Under the pieces are notes generated by a model that was not told the origin of the DNA, ran no database searches, and saw only the letters and a list, made by a program, of their open reading frames with translations. Below, in pieces: positions 1-5,770 of a DNA stretch of 10,068 bases. Position 1 is the first letter of the stretch; every line of letters begins with the position of its first letter. A program made the position numbers and the translations under genes. Source of the stretch: Pseudomonadota bacterium (GTDB lineage: Bacteria > Pseudomonadota > Alphaproteobacteria > Rhizobiales > Xanthobacteraceae); contig JAEWHT010000347.1 of the NCBI GenBank assembly GCA_023387695.1, positions 1 to 10,068 of the forward strand, in the 5' to 3' direction.

Positions 1-54
1 GGCTTCGGCTTTGGCGGCGTCAATGCCAGCGCGATCTTCCGCCGCATGGGCTAG
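1..54 (+). CDS. Beta-ketoacyl-ACP synthase, C-terminal tail only (partial)
   Basis: Frame 1 from the first base reads GFGFGGVNASAIFRRMG and then a TAG stop. The GFGGxNA-like stretch followed by a hydrophobic strand and Arg is the conserved C-terminal end of FabF/FabB-type 3-oxoacyl-ACP synthases. There it follows the last catalytic histidine and carries the gatekeeper Phe next to the active-site cysteine. These enzymes condense malonyl-ACP with an acyl chain in fatty acid or polyketide synthesis. Only 17 residues are visible, so the subfamily (primary FabF, or an accessory or lipid A very-long-chain KAS) cannot be decided. The catalytic Cys-His-His lie upstream of the window. The next gene starts 43 bases downstream on the same strand. 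Confidence 0.8.
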   Translation, partial: GFGFGGVNASAIFRRMG

Positions 55-97
55 CGGGCAGACTTGCAATCGCCGCACGCTGCGCTACGAAAATGGG

Positions 98-730
98 ATG
101 AGCGATACGAATTTCTGGTTGTTCCTCGGCGCAGCCCTCATCATTGCCGCCATTCCTGGCCCCGGCATTTTCTATGTCGCAGCGCGAACCCTATCGGAGG
201 GGCGCGCCAGCGGCTTTGCCTCGACGGCCGGCACAGCGCTGGGTGGACTGGTTCATGTCGTCGCGGGAGGCCTCGGCATCTCCGCGATCATTCTTGCAAG
301 CGCCGAGCTGTTTGCGGTCGTGAAGTTCGTTGGCGCACTATATTTGGTCTGGCTCGGCGTCAAGACCTTTCGCAGCGCCGGCCGGACGCTACCGCTCGCG
401 AGCGCGCCCGTCGGCGACAAGCGCGCGTTCCGTGACGGCGTGCTGGTCGAGGCGTTGAACCCGAAGACCGCCGCGTTCTTTCTCGCCTTCGTTCCGCAAT
501 TCCTCGATCCCGCGGGCGCGAGCCCCACGCTGCAATTCATCGCGCTCGGCGCCATCTCGGTGACGCTCAACACGCTCGCCGATGTCCTCGTGGTGCTGAT
601 GGCGTCCGCGACCCGCACGCAACTGATCGGGCGACCACAGTTGATGCGTCGCCTCAGCCAGGGCTCCGGCGTCTTCATCGCCGGCCTCGGCGTCTCGCTC
701 GCGCTGGCCCGGCGACCGATGAATGGGTAG
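98..730 (+). CDS. LysE/RhtB-family amino-acid exporter
   Basis: This 210-residue inner-membrane protein has the length and pattern of LysE/RhtB exporters, which move amino acids or related small metabolites out of the cell. The N-terminal helix leads into the family signature PGPG (residues 20-23). A Gly-rich helix follows (GTALGGLVHVVAGGLGISAI), then a GALYLVWLGVKTFRS segment, then LNPKTAAFFLAFVPQFLDP, all typical of the family. I see about six hydrophobic segments. The start is the ATG at 98, because upstream in-frame codons overlap the synthase tail and encode a polar stretch unlike the family. There is no strong Shine-Dalgarno. A weak TTGCAA (64-69) / TACGAA (86-91) pair would place transcription at about the ATG, so a nearly leaderless message is possible. 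RidA follows after 20 bases. The substrate cannot be read from sequence. Confidence 0.88.
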   Translation: MSDTNFWLFLGAALIIAAIPGPGIFYVAARTLSEGRASGFASTAGTALGGLVHVVAGGLGISAIILASAELFAVVKFVGALYLVWLGVKTFRSAGRTLPLASAPVGDKRAFRDGVLVEALNPKTAAFFLAFVPQFLDPAGASPTLQFIALGAISVTLNTLADVLVVLMASATRTQLIGRPQLMRRLSQGSGVFIAGLGVSLALARRPMNG

Positions 731-750
731 CAAATGGAACGAGGCCGACG

Positions 751-1143
751 ATGACATCGCGAGTCGAAACGCTGACGCCGCCGAACACGCCTAAACCGAT
801 CGGGCCCTATAACCACATCGCCAAGGTCGGCGAACACGTCTGGATCGGCGGGACCGCGGGCGTTGATCCGGCAACAGGACAATTGGCCGGCCCCGACGTC
901 GCCTCCCAAACGCGGCAGATATTCAAATCGTTCGCGGTAATGCTGGAGTCGGTCGGCTCCGATCTCAACCATGTCACCCACATCAATGTGTTCCTCCAGC
1001 AGATGTCGGACTTCGAGGCCATGAACGCGACCTATGTCGAGATGATGGGAGAACACAGACCCGCGCGCACCGTGTTTTCGGTCCGCGAACTCCCGAAGCC
1101 GGGCGTCTTGCTGACCATGAATCTGACGGCCGTGACGCGCTAG
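751..1143 (+). CDS. RidA/YjgF/UK114-family protein
   Basis: A 130-residue single-domain Rid protein. Archetypal RidA is a cytosolic trimer that hydrolyses reactive enamine/imine intermediates released by PLP enzymes such as threonine dehydratase. Matching elements are the N-terminal IGPY, the VDPATGQL turn, the central NVFLQQMSDFEAMNATY segment and HRPARTVFSV, which carries the Arg aligned to the substrate-binding Arg105 of E. coli RidA. The E. coli tail IEIEAIAV aligns to TMNLTAV here, so the position of active-site Glu120 is Thr. This suggests a non-archetypal Rid subfamily whose reaction may differ. A GGAACGAGG stretch upstream gives a reasonable ribosome site for the ATG at 751. It lies 20 bases after the LysE-type exporter, so co-transcription is likely. 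A role handling amino-acid-derived metabolites alongside the exporter is inference. Confidence 0.88.
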   Translation: MTSRVETLTPPNTPKPIGPYNHIAKVGEHVWIGGTAGVDPATGQLAGPDVASQTRQIFKSFAVMLESVGSDLNHVTHINVFLQQMSDFEAMNATYVEMMGEHRPARTVFSVRELPKPGVLLTMNLTAVTR

Positions 1144-1154
1144 GAGCTCCAAAA

Positions 1155-1178
1155 AGAAAGGGGCCGAAGCCCCTTTCT
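1155..1178. terminator. Bidirectional Rho-independent terminator between ridA-like gene and His/Trp-rich gene
   Basis: A perfect 10-bp stem pairs 1155-1164 (AGAAAGGGGC) with 1169-1178 (GCCCCTTTCT) around a 4-base loop. Read on the minus strand the loop is C(UUCG)G, the very stable tetraloop, and the stem runs into TCTTTTT (1150-1156), a good U-tract. On the plus strand the loop is CGAA and the tail is only TTTCT. The site lies 11 bases after the plus-strand stop and 6 bases after the minus-strand stop, so it can serve both genes. It should work better for the minus-strand one. Confidence 0.85.
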
Positions 1179-1184
1179 CAGCTC

Positions 1185-1478
1185 TCACCACTGATGCCAG
1201 TGGTGCCAATGATGCCAGCGATGCCAACGGCGCCAGCGCCAGCCGTCGTCATCCCAGTGATGGTGCCAGCCGTAACCACCACCACCCCATTGCGGGTGAT
1301 AGTAGCCGCCTCCGTAGTCATGCCGGTGCCAGCAATGGCCCCATTCGTTGCAGATATAGCCTGCCGGAACGACGCCAGATGCACCAGGGACCTCGATCGG
1401 CTGGGCCGACGCGGCTCCGTTGGATAAAGCGACGCCGCCAAGTGCGGCGAGGCCTACAAACGCAGAAACGAGTTTCAT
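1185..1478 (-). CDS. Small secreted His/Trp-rich repeat protein of unknown function
   Basis: 97 residues. The start at 1478 is chosen because AGGAGGT sits 6 bases upstream. Residues 1-25 form a classic Sec signal peptide: MK, a hydrophobic core (LVSAFVGLAALGGVALS), then an ASA cleavage site before QP. The mature chain of about 72 residues holds about 13 His and 12 Trp. It starts with a short Pro/Gly/Val region, then YICNEWGHCWHR with two Cys that could form a disulfide or bind metal, then a Gly/Tyr/His stretch, then a DDD cluster. It ends in WRR-WHR-WHH-WHH-WHQ-W. Export to the periplasm or cell surface is well supported. Metal binding, or binding to peptidoglycan, DNA or membrane, is only a guess from composition. 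I recall similar CNEWGxCW small proteins in Bradyrhizobium genomes but cannot check. It has its own terminator and appears monocistronic. Confidence 0.8.
   Translation of the reverse strand: MKLVSAFVGLAALGGVALSNGAASAQPIEVPGASGVVPAGYICNEWGHCWHRHDYGGGYYHPQWGGGGYGWHHHWDDDGWRWRRWHRWHHWHHWHQW
1191..1235 (-). repeat. 9-bp tandem repeat encoding W-H-x units
   Basis: Five consecutive 9-base units on the minus strand begin with TGG and mostly read TGG CAY NNN: TGGCGCCGT, TGGCATCGC, TGGCATCAT, TGGCACCAC, TGGCATCAG, followed by a final TGG and the stop. They encode WRR, WHR, WHH, WHH and WHQ. The periodicity is in phase with the reading frame, so expansion or contraction by one unit would keep the protein in frame. 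The unit number may vary between strains. Confidence 0.85.
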
Positions 1479-1484
1479 GATTTT

Positions 1485-1491
1485 ACCTCCT
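1485..1491 (-). promoter_or_regulatory. Strong ribosome binding site that fixes the start of the His/Trp-rich gene
   Basis: On the minus strand AGGAGGT is followed by six bases (AAAATC) and the ATG at 1478. This is the best Shine-Dalgarno match in the window. It decides for the MKLVSAF start over the in-frame start six codons upstream. It suggests the small secreted protein is made in quantity. Confidence 0.8.
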
Positions 1492-1656
1492 AACATCCGT
1501 TGGAGGTGATGAACGGCACATGCGTTCGGTGCTTACGAAGGTTTAACGCCGATGAACAAGCTGTCCGATCTGTCATGACTTGCCGATATGTAACGCGCGC
1601 AATTCGAACGAAGCATCGGCGAGCGCCCACCCATTGATATTGCGATGGAGGGTTCG
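1492..1656. other. Intergenic region upstream of the His/Trp-rich gene
   Basis: Part of the 408-base stretch between the secreted-protein start and the hydrolase start. It must hold the minus-strand promoter, but I could not find a convincing -35/-10 pair or an EcfG-type GGAAC...CGTT pair. An inverted GCCGATG (1548-1554) / CATCGGC (1614-1620) pair, 59 bases apart, is present and may be chance. No gene was recognised. Confidence 0.4.
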
Positions 1657-1818
1657 ATGAAGATGATGTCGTGGTCGCGTTATCACCTCTTGCCAAAATC
1701 GCTGTCGCTTGCCGCGCGGCGCTGTCGTGCCGCGACACGGCTCAAGATCCAGCAGCGCGGACGCACGGCGCATCGGCCGACGCCCGGCAGTGGGGTGGCT
1801 CCGAGGCGGCGTGACTGA
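1657..1818 (+). CDS. Possible small basic ORF (53 aa), unrecognised
   Basis: An ATG at 1657 preceded by GGAGGG with a short 4-base gap opens 53 codons and stops at TGA 1816-1818. The product starts MKMMSWSRYHLLPKSLSLAA and continues rich in Arg (RRCRAATRLK, then APRRRD). It has no membrane helix or known motif. The ribosome site and an otherwise gene-free gap favour it. The high Arg content, common when GC-rich noncoding DNA is translated, counts against it. It ends 68 bases before the hydrolase start. Treat as hypothetical. Confidence 0.3.
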   Translation: MKMMSWSRYHLLPKSLSLAARRCRAATRLKIQQRGRTAHRPTPGSGVAPRRRD

Positions 1819-1829
1819 TTGCTTGTCGA

Positions 1830-1859
1830 TTGACCGGCGGCAAGCTAGTTCAATATGTC
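1830..1859 (+). promoter_or_regulatory. Candidate sigma-70-type promoter for the alpha/beta hydrolase
   Basis: TTGACC at 1830-1835 matches the -35 consensus in five of six positions. The best -10 candidates 16-18 bases on (AATATG at 1852-1857 or TATGTC at 1854-1859) match only three of six. Transcription would begin near 1865, about 20 bases before the preferred ATG at 1887. The upstream in-frame TTG at 1830 falls inside this -35 box, which argues against its use as a start codon. Confidence 0.35.
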
Positions 1860-1886
1860 TGCCATCAGTCTGGGGATCGCGACCTG

Positions 1887-2762
1887 ATGCTTGTCCCGCA
1901 AAGCTGCTTCTACGAGTCTCACGGCTTACGCCTGCATTATGCCGATTGGGGCAATGCGGATGCGCCGCCGCTCATCCTGGTCCATGGCGGCCGCGATCAT
2001 TGCCGAAGCTGGGACGCCATCGCCCGATCGCTGCAGCCGCACTTCCATGTGATCGCGCCCGATTTGCGCGGCCACGGCGATTCCGATTGGACCAAAGGCG
2101 GCAGCTACGCGCTCACGGAATATGTCTACGATCTCGCCCAGCTCGTCCGCAGCATCGCCGCACCTCAGGTGACGCTCATCGGCCATTCCATGGGCGGCAT
2201 GGTCAGCTTGATCTTTTCCGGGGCGTTCCCCGAATTGGTCACGAAGCTCGTCGTCCTCGACGGCGTGACGATGCTGCCGGATTCACCGAAACCTCCGGTG
2301 CATGAGCGCATCAGCAGGTGGGTTGGACAACTCGACCGGCTGCACGACCGCACGCCGCGCCGCTATCCGACCCTCGCGGATGCGGCCGCGCAGATGGTGC
2401 TTCACAACAAGCGCCTCACCCGCGACCTCGCGCTGCACCTCGCCACGCACGGTGCGCGGCAAAACGACGACGGTACCTATAGCTGGAAGTTCGATCCCTA
2501 TCAGCGCGCCTCCGCGCCGCATCGGCTCTGGCCGGACGACCATGTCGCGCTGTGGTCGCGCATCGCGTGCCCGACGTTGCTCCTCAATGCCGGCGAAAGC
2601 TTTCTCGCAGGCGCGCGCTCTGCAGGCCTTGAACGCTATTTCCAGCAGGTGCGCATCGAGACCATCGCCGGCGCCGGACACTGGCTGCAGCACGACAAGC
2701 CGCAAGAGGTGTTAGGCGAGATCCGGCAGTTTCTCGGGCTAGCCGAGGAAGCGGGCGCCTAG
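1887..2762 (+). CDS. Alpha/beta-fold hydrolase
   Basis: 291 residues, a typical length for the alpha/beta hydrolase fold-1 family of esterases, lactonases and C-C or haloalkane hydrolases. The oxyanion-hole motif is LVHGG (H33-G35). APDLRGHGDSD (57-67) is the classic strand-turn after it. GHSMGG (99-104) is the nucleophile elbow with Ser101. GAGHWLQHDKP gives the catalytic His265. The strand usually carrying the acid reads LLLNAGESF, so the third triad member may be Glu237 rather than Asp. A helical cap lies at about 130-220. There is no signal peptide, so it is cytosolic. Start ATG 1887 is preferred: GGGGA lies about 10 bases upstream, and the longer TTG start at 1830 adds 19 residues outside the fold. 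The substrate is unknown. The gene is probably monocistronic and ends on the same CTAG as ispE. Confidence 0.88.
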   Translation: MLVPQSCFYESHGLRLHYADWGNADAPPLILVHGGRDHCRSWDAIARSLQPHFHVIAPDLRGHGDSDWTKGGSYALTEYVYDLAQLVRSIAAPQVTLIGHSMGGMVSLIFSGAFPELVTKLVVLDGVTMLPDSPKPPVHERISRWVGQLDRLHDRTPRRYPTLADAAAQMVLHNKRLTRDLALHLATHGARQNDDGTYSWKFDPYQRASAPHRLWPDDHVALWSRIACPTLLLNAGESFLAGARSAGLERYFQQVRIETIAGAGHWLQHDKPQEVLGEIRQFLGLAEEAGA

Positions 2763-3643
2763 CTCAGCGTACCCGCATACACCCACCAGCCGGGGTGATC
2801 CCCGCGGATCCTTTCGGCCGCGGCGTGAGCCTCTGCTGGCGCACCGTAGATCGCAAAACACGTTGCGCCCGAGCCGGACATGCGCGCCAGCTTAACGCCG
2901 GCGGAGTCGCGCAAAGCGCCCAGCACGTCACCAATCACAGGCTCGATACGCAGCGCAGGCGCCTCGAGGTCGTTGGGGACCGTATCGAGCACCTCGACCC
3001 AATCGGCGATGGATCCGCCCTCCTCCGGCCACGCCGGAGCTTCAAGCACATCGGTCGCGCCGACCAAGAGCTCGCCGTTGCGCAGGCCCAACTCTTTGAA
3101 CACATCCTTGGTCGCCACCGGCACGCGCGGATTGACCATCACGCAGGGCATGCTCGGCAGGGCCAGCGGCAGCAATTGCTCACCGACGCCGGTCATGTCG
3201 CAGGCGCGCGAGAACAGGCACACCGGCACGTCCGCGCCGGTCGCAAGCGCGACCTTCTGGAGACGGGGATCATCAAGCGGCAGATTGTTGAGACGCGCCA
3301 GCAAGCGCAGCGCTGCCGCCGCATCGGCCGAGCCGCCGCCGATGCCGGCTGCGACCGGCAAGACCTTGTCGAGCGCGAAGGCGCCGAGCTTCAAGTCCGG
3401 CACGGCTTCGGCCAACAGTTTGGCGGCCTTGAACACGAGATTGTCCGACATCTCGCCACAGGCCGCGGCGAGCGGCCCCGTGGTCGCAAGCTTGAGCTCG
3501 CCGCCTGGCTCCAGCGTGAGCCGGTCGGCACAGTCGGCGAACGCAACCACGCTTTCGAGATCATGATAGCCATCGGCGCGACGGCCAACCACGCGAAGGC
3601 TCAGATTGACCTTCGCGCGCCCTTCTTCAATCAACGCCGGCAT
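2759..3643 (-). CDS. ispE: 4-(cytidine-5'-diphospho)-2-C-methyl-D-erythritol kinase (IspE)
   Basis: A 294-residue GHMP-superfamily kinase. IspE phosphorylates the 2-hydroxyl of CDP-methylerythritol with ATP, the fourth step of the MEP route to IPP and DMAPP, and acts in the cytosol. EGRAKVNLSL near the N terminus contains the conserved Lys11, and ADGYHDLESV matches the substrate-binding YH segment. The ATP-binding Gly-rich loop is PVAAGIGGGSADAAAAL (96-112). TGADVPV places Asp138 at the catalytic Asp. KLARMSGSGATCFAIY is GHMP motif 3. The start at 3643 is chosen because the family begins with about seven residues before the AKxNL motif, and the longer frame would overlap the TPR gene by over 180 bases. 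It begins 26 bases after the TPR stop on the same strand, so the two are likely co-transcribed. All key residues seem intact. Confidence 0.95.
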   Translation of the reverse strand: MPALIEEGRAKVNLSLRVVGRRADGYHDLESVVAFADCADRLTLEPGGELKLATTGPLAAACGEMSDNLVFKAAKLLAEAVPDLKLGAFALDKVLPVAAGIGGGSADAAAALRLLARLNNLPLDDPRLQKVALATGADVPVCLFSRACDMTGVGEQLLPLALPSMPCVMVNPRVPVATKDVFKELGLRNGELLVGATDVLEAPAWPEEGGSIADWVEVLDTVPNDLEAPALRIEPVIGDVLGALRDSAGVKLARMSGSGATCFAIYGAPAEAHAAAERIRGDHPGWWVYAGTLS

Positions 3644-3669
3644 CGGCGATAAGCCCCCAGTTACGCAGC

Positions 3670-5466
3670 CTAGCCGCCCTTGTCGTCGTCTTTCTTCTTG
3701 TCCGCCTGCGCGGCTGAAGAGTTCGAGTTGTCGTCGGTCATGCCGTTGGCGATCTTGGCTTCGATCTTCGGCAGATCGTCGGGCTCGGGCTTGAGATCGC
3801 GCGCATGCGCCCACTGGAACTTGGCCTCCAGCGTGCGGCCGACGCGCCAATAGGCGTCGCCAAGATGGTCGTTGATGGTGGGATCCTCGGGCTTCAGGTC
3901 GATCGCGCGCTCGAGGTTCTTAACCGCCTCTTCGTAGTTGCCGATGCGGTAATAGGCCCAGCCGAGGGAGTCGACGATGTAGCCGTCGTCGGGACGCTGT
4001 TCGACGGCGCGCTTGATCATCTTCATGCCTTCGTCGAGGTTCACGCCCTGGTCGATCCAGGAATAGCCGAGATAGTTGAGGACATGCGGCTGATCGGGCT
4101 GCAGCTCGAGCGCCTTCTTCATGTCGGCTTCGGCCTTGGCCCACTCCTTGGAGCGCTCCTCACAGATGCCGCGGTAGTAGTACCAGACGCTGTTGGCCTT
4201 GTCGTTGCCGGCCGGCAGCACGCTGATGCCTTGCGAGTAGGTCGCGCCACAGTCGCCGAACTTCTTGCGACCACGCTCGAGATTGCCGAGCGCCAGGATC
4301 GCTTCGAGGTCCTTGGAGTCCTCGGCGATCACGCCCTTGAGAATCTTGATCGCATCGTCGGTGCGGTCGGCGGAATCCAGATCGATGGCGAGCTGAATTT
4401 GGGCGTTGCGCTTCAACGGCGAGCTCGCCGGGACGCGCTCATAGATCTTGATCGCCATCTGCGGACGCTTCACCGATTCATAGAGGTCGGCGAGCGAGAG
4501 CAGGGCCAGCGGATGCGAGGGCTGGAGATAAAGCGCAAGCTGGAGATAGACCAGCGCGAGATCTTCGCCGCCGCGGCGGGTCAGCGTGGCGCCGATGCCA
4601 TAGAGTGCCTCGGCTGCACCGGCCTGAGCGGAATCGACCAGCGACGGCATCTTCTTGCCGGCCTTGGTCTCGCGGAGACCTTCCATGATCAGCGGATGAC
4701 GGGCGAGCTTCTTGTCGAAGGCTTCATAGATCGCAGTCGCCGAGGCCGCGTCCTTGTTGCGCGACAGCCAGCGCGCGTAGGCTTCGGAGACGCGCAGCAT
4801 GGAATCGTCGAGCTTGTAGGCGCGCTCGAAGCGCACGCCCGCGTCCTTTTCCTTGCCGGCGTTCTCGAGGATCATGCCGGCGTGCAGGTCCTTGAACAGC
4901 GGATACCATTCCGGACCCGCCAGCTTGTCGATGGTCGCAACTGCGCCCTTGGCATCGCCCGCACCATAGGCGGCCCATCCGGACAACAGCGTGGCGACGA
5001 GATCGGTGATCGGCCCGCGAATCGACTGGTTGATGTTGGTCTGCGCGCTCGGATACTTCTTCAGCTTCAGATCATGCACACCGACCACGAGGCGCGCGAT
5101 ACGATTGGTCTTGTCGATCGCGAGGATACGCTCGGCGAGCTTGACCGCTTCCTCGATGTCGCCATCGTCGACCGAGGAGATGAAGGCTCGGTCGAGCAGC
5201 TCGTTGTTCTTGGGATCGGTCCGCAGCGCAGAGCGGTAGAAGGCGGACGCAGAGGTCGCGTCGCGCTCGACGCTGGCGTGGCGGGCGGCGAGATAGCTGC
5301 CGGCGGTGGTGAGCGACTTCAGATCGTTTCGGGTCGGAAATTGCGCCGCCGTGTCGGCCGGATGATCCGGCGTCTGCGCCAGCACCGCGCCGGGGACCGC
5401 CAGGATCGCGGAGCCGGCAAGGGCGATGGCAGCAGCAGTCCAGCGGTTGAAACGATTTGAAAACAT
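3670..5466 (-). CDS. Periplasmic TPR-repeat protein
   Basis: 598 residues. Residues 1-30 look like a Sec signal peptide (basic start, TAAAIALAGSAILAVPGAVLA core, cleavage before QTP), with no lipobox Cys. The rest is almost wholly helical repeats. Clear TPRs in the C-terminal half include EAILALGNLERGRKKFGDCG, SVWYYYRGICEERSKEWAKA, HVLNYLGYSWIDQGVNLDEG, YIVDSLGWAYYRIGNYEEAV and INDHLGDAYWRVGRTLEAKF, several with the PDD/PED inter-repeat turn. The tail is charged (AQADKKKDDDKGG). TPRs bind partner proteins and no enzymatic domain is visible. AAGGCGAG upstream supports the ATG at 5466. ispE follows after 26 bases. In Pseudomonas I recall an analogous TPR gene near lolB and ispE, which hints at an envelope assembly role. 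That is inference. Confidence 0.9.
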   Translation of the reverse strand: MFSNRFNRWTAAAIALAGSAILAVPGAVLAQTPDHPADTAAQFPTRNDLKSLTTAGSYLAARHASVERDATSASAFYRSALRTDPKNNELLDRAFISSVDDGDIEEAVKLAERILAIDKTNRIARLVVGVHDLKLKKYPSAQTNINQSIRGPITDLVATLLSGWAAYGAGDAKGAVATIDKLAGPEWYPLFKDLHAGMILENAGKEKDAGVRFERAYKLDDSMLRVSEAYARWLSRNKDAASATAIYEAFDKKLARHPLIMEGLRETKAGKKMPSLVDSAQAGAAEALYGIGATLTRRGGEDLALVYLQLALYLQPSHPLALLSLADLYESVKRPQMAIKIYERVPASSPLKRNAQIQLAIDLDSADRTDDAIKILKGVIAEDSKDLEAILALGNLERGRKKFGDCGATYSQGISVLPAGNDKANSVWYYYRGICEERSKEWAKAEADMKKALELQPDQPHVLNYLGYSWIDQGVNLDEGMKMIKRAVEQRPDDGYIVDSLGWAYYRIGNYEEAVKNLERAIDLKPEDPTINDHLGDAYWRVGRTLEAKFQWAHARDLKPEPDDLPKIEAKIANGMTDDNSNSSAAQADKKKDDDKGG

Positions 5467-5542
5467 CAGGGCTCGCCTTGAGTTGGTAGTGCCTGGGTTT
5501 GAAGCAAAAGGCCGTCTCGCACGCGAACGCGGCCGGCGACAT

Positions 5543-5563
5543 GGACCCGGAACCGTCGGGTCC
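5543..5563 (-). other. Hairpin in the presumed 5' leader of the TPR-ispE message
   Basis: GGACCCG (5543-5549) pairs perfectly with CGGGTCC (5557-5563) around a 7-base loop (GAACCGT on the plus strand). It lies 77-97 bases upstream of the TPR start codon on the minus strand and is not followed by a T-tract. It could be a leader structure or an operator-like inverted repeat. In GC-rich DNA a 7-bp stem can also occur by chance. Confidence 0.35.
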
Positions 5564-5685
5564 GGACAATGCCGCTTTTGGCGCTTCACCGCAAGGATTC
5601 GGACCGGGCGTTCCCCTCCGCACACCCCAAATCGGCCGGCTAACGGTCGAGGAGCCCCAAGACGCCGCTACTATGGCCTTATCGT

Positions 5686-5708
5686 GGCCGCGGCGGGTAG
5701 CCGCGGCC
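5686..5708 (-). terminator. Strong GC hairpin downstream of the ETF-QO gene, no U-tract
   Basis: GGCCGCGGC (5686-5694) and GCCGCGGCC (5700-5708) form a perfect 9-bp, all G/C stem with a 5-base loop, 62 bases after the ETF-QO stop on the minus strand. Stability suggests a transcript end or 3'-protecting hairpin. No T-run follows on the minus strand (ACGATAAGG), so it is not a canonical Rho-independent terminator. Confidence 0.4.
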
Positions 5709-5770
5709 GGGTCCTCACGCGAACGTGCGCTACATCACCCTTCGGACCTATTTGGTCGCCTGGCGTGCCC

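Larger units (their letters stand above)
5467..5770. other. 304-base intergenic region between the TPR gene and the ETF-QO gene
   Basis: No convincing gene lies here on either strand. It holds two hairpins (5543-5563 and 5686-5708), described separately. It should contain the promoter for the TPR-ispE pair on the minus strand. A TTGCGG followed 17 bases later by CATTGT, upstream of 5564 on the minus strand, is the best I found and is weak. The leader of the TPR message could be up to about 100 bases long. Confidence 0.5.

Noticed and set aside
11..97. N-terminal extension of the LysE-type exporter from a TTG at 11
   Set aside because: The extension overlaps the synthase tail and encodes a polar, Arg/Ser-rich stretch not found in the family. 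The ATG at 98 gives the usual length.
253..1227. A 324-codon open frame on the minus strand across the LysE-type, RidA and terminator region
   Set aside because: It runs through two well-supported plus-strand genes and a terminator hairpin, and its product is Arg-rich without motifs.
1191..1235. Tandem repeats as a CRISPR array
   Set aside because: The units are 9 bases, directly adjacent with no spacers, and lie within a coding frame.
1830..1886. N-terminal extension of the hydrolase from a TTG at 1830
   Set aside because: This TTG is part of the best candidate -35 box and has no ribosome site. The added 19 residues precede the fold.
3644..3850. Longer ispE start at 3850
   Set aside because: It would overlap the end of the TPR gene by over 180 bases and add an Arg/Gln-rich segment absent from IspE proteins.
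3805..5460. A 551-codon open frame on the plus strand, antisense to the TPR gene
   Set aside because: The minus strand encodes clear TPR repeats with a signal peptide and ribosome site. The plus-strand product is a low-complexity mix rich in Arg, Asp, Gly, Ile and Val with no domain, as expected from GC-rich codon bias on the opposite strand.
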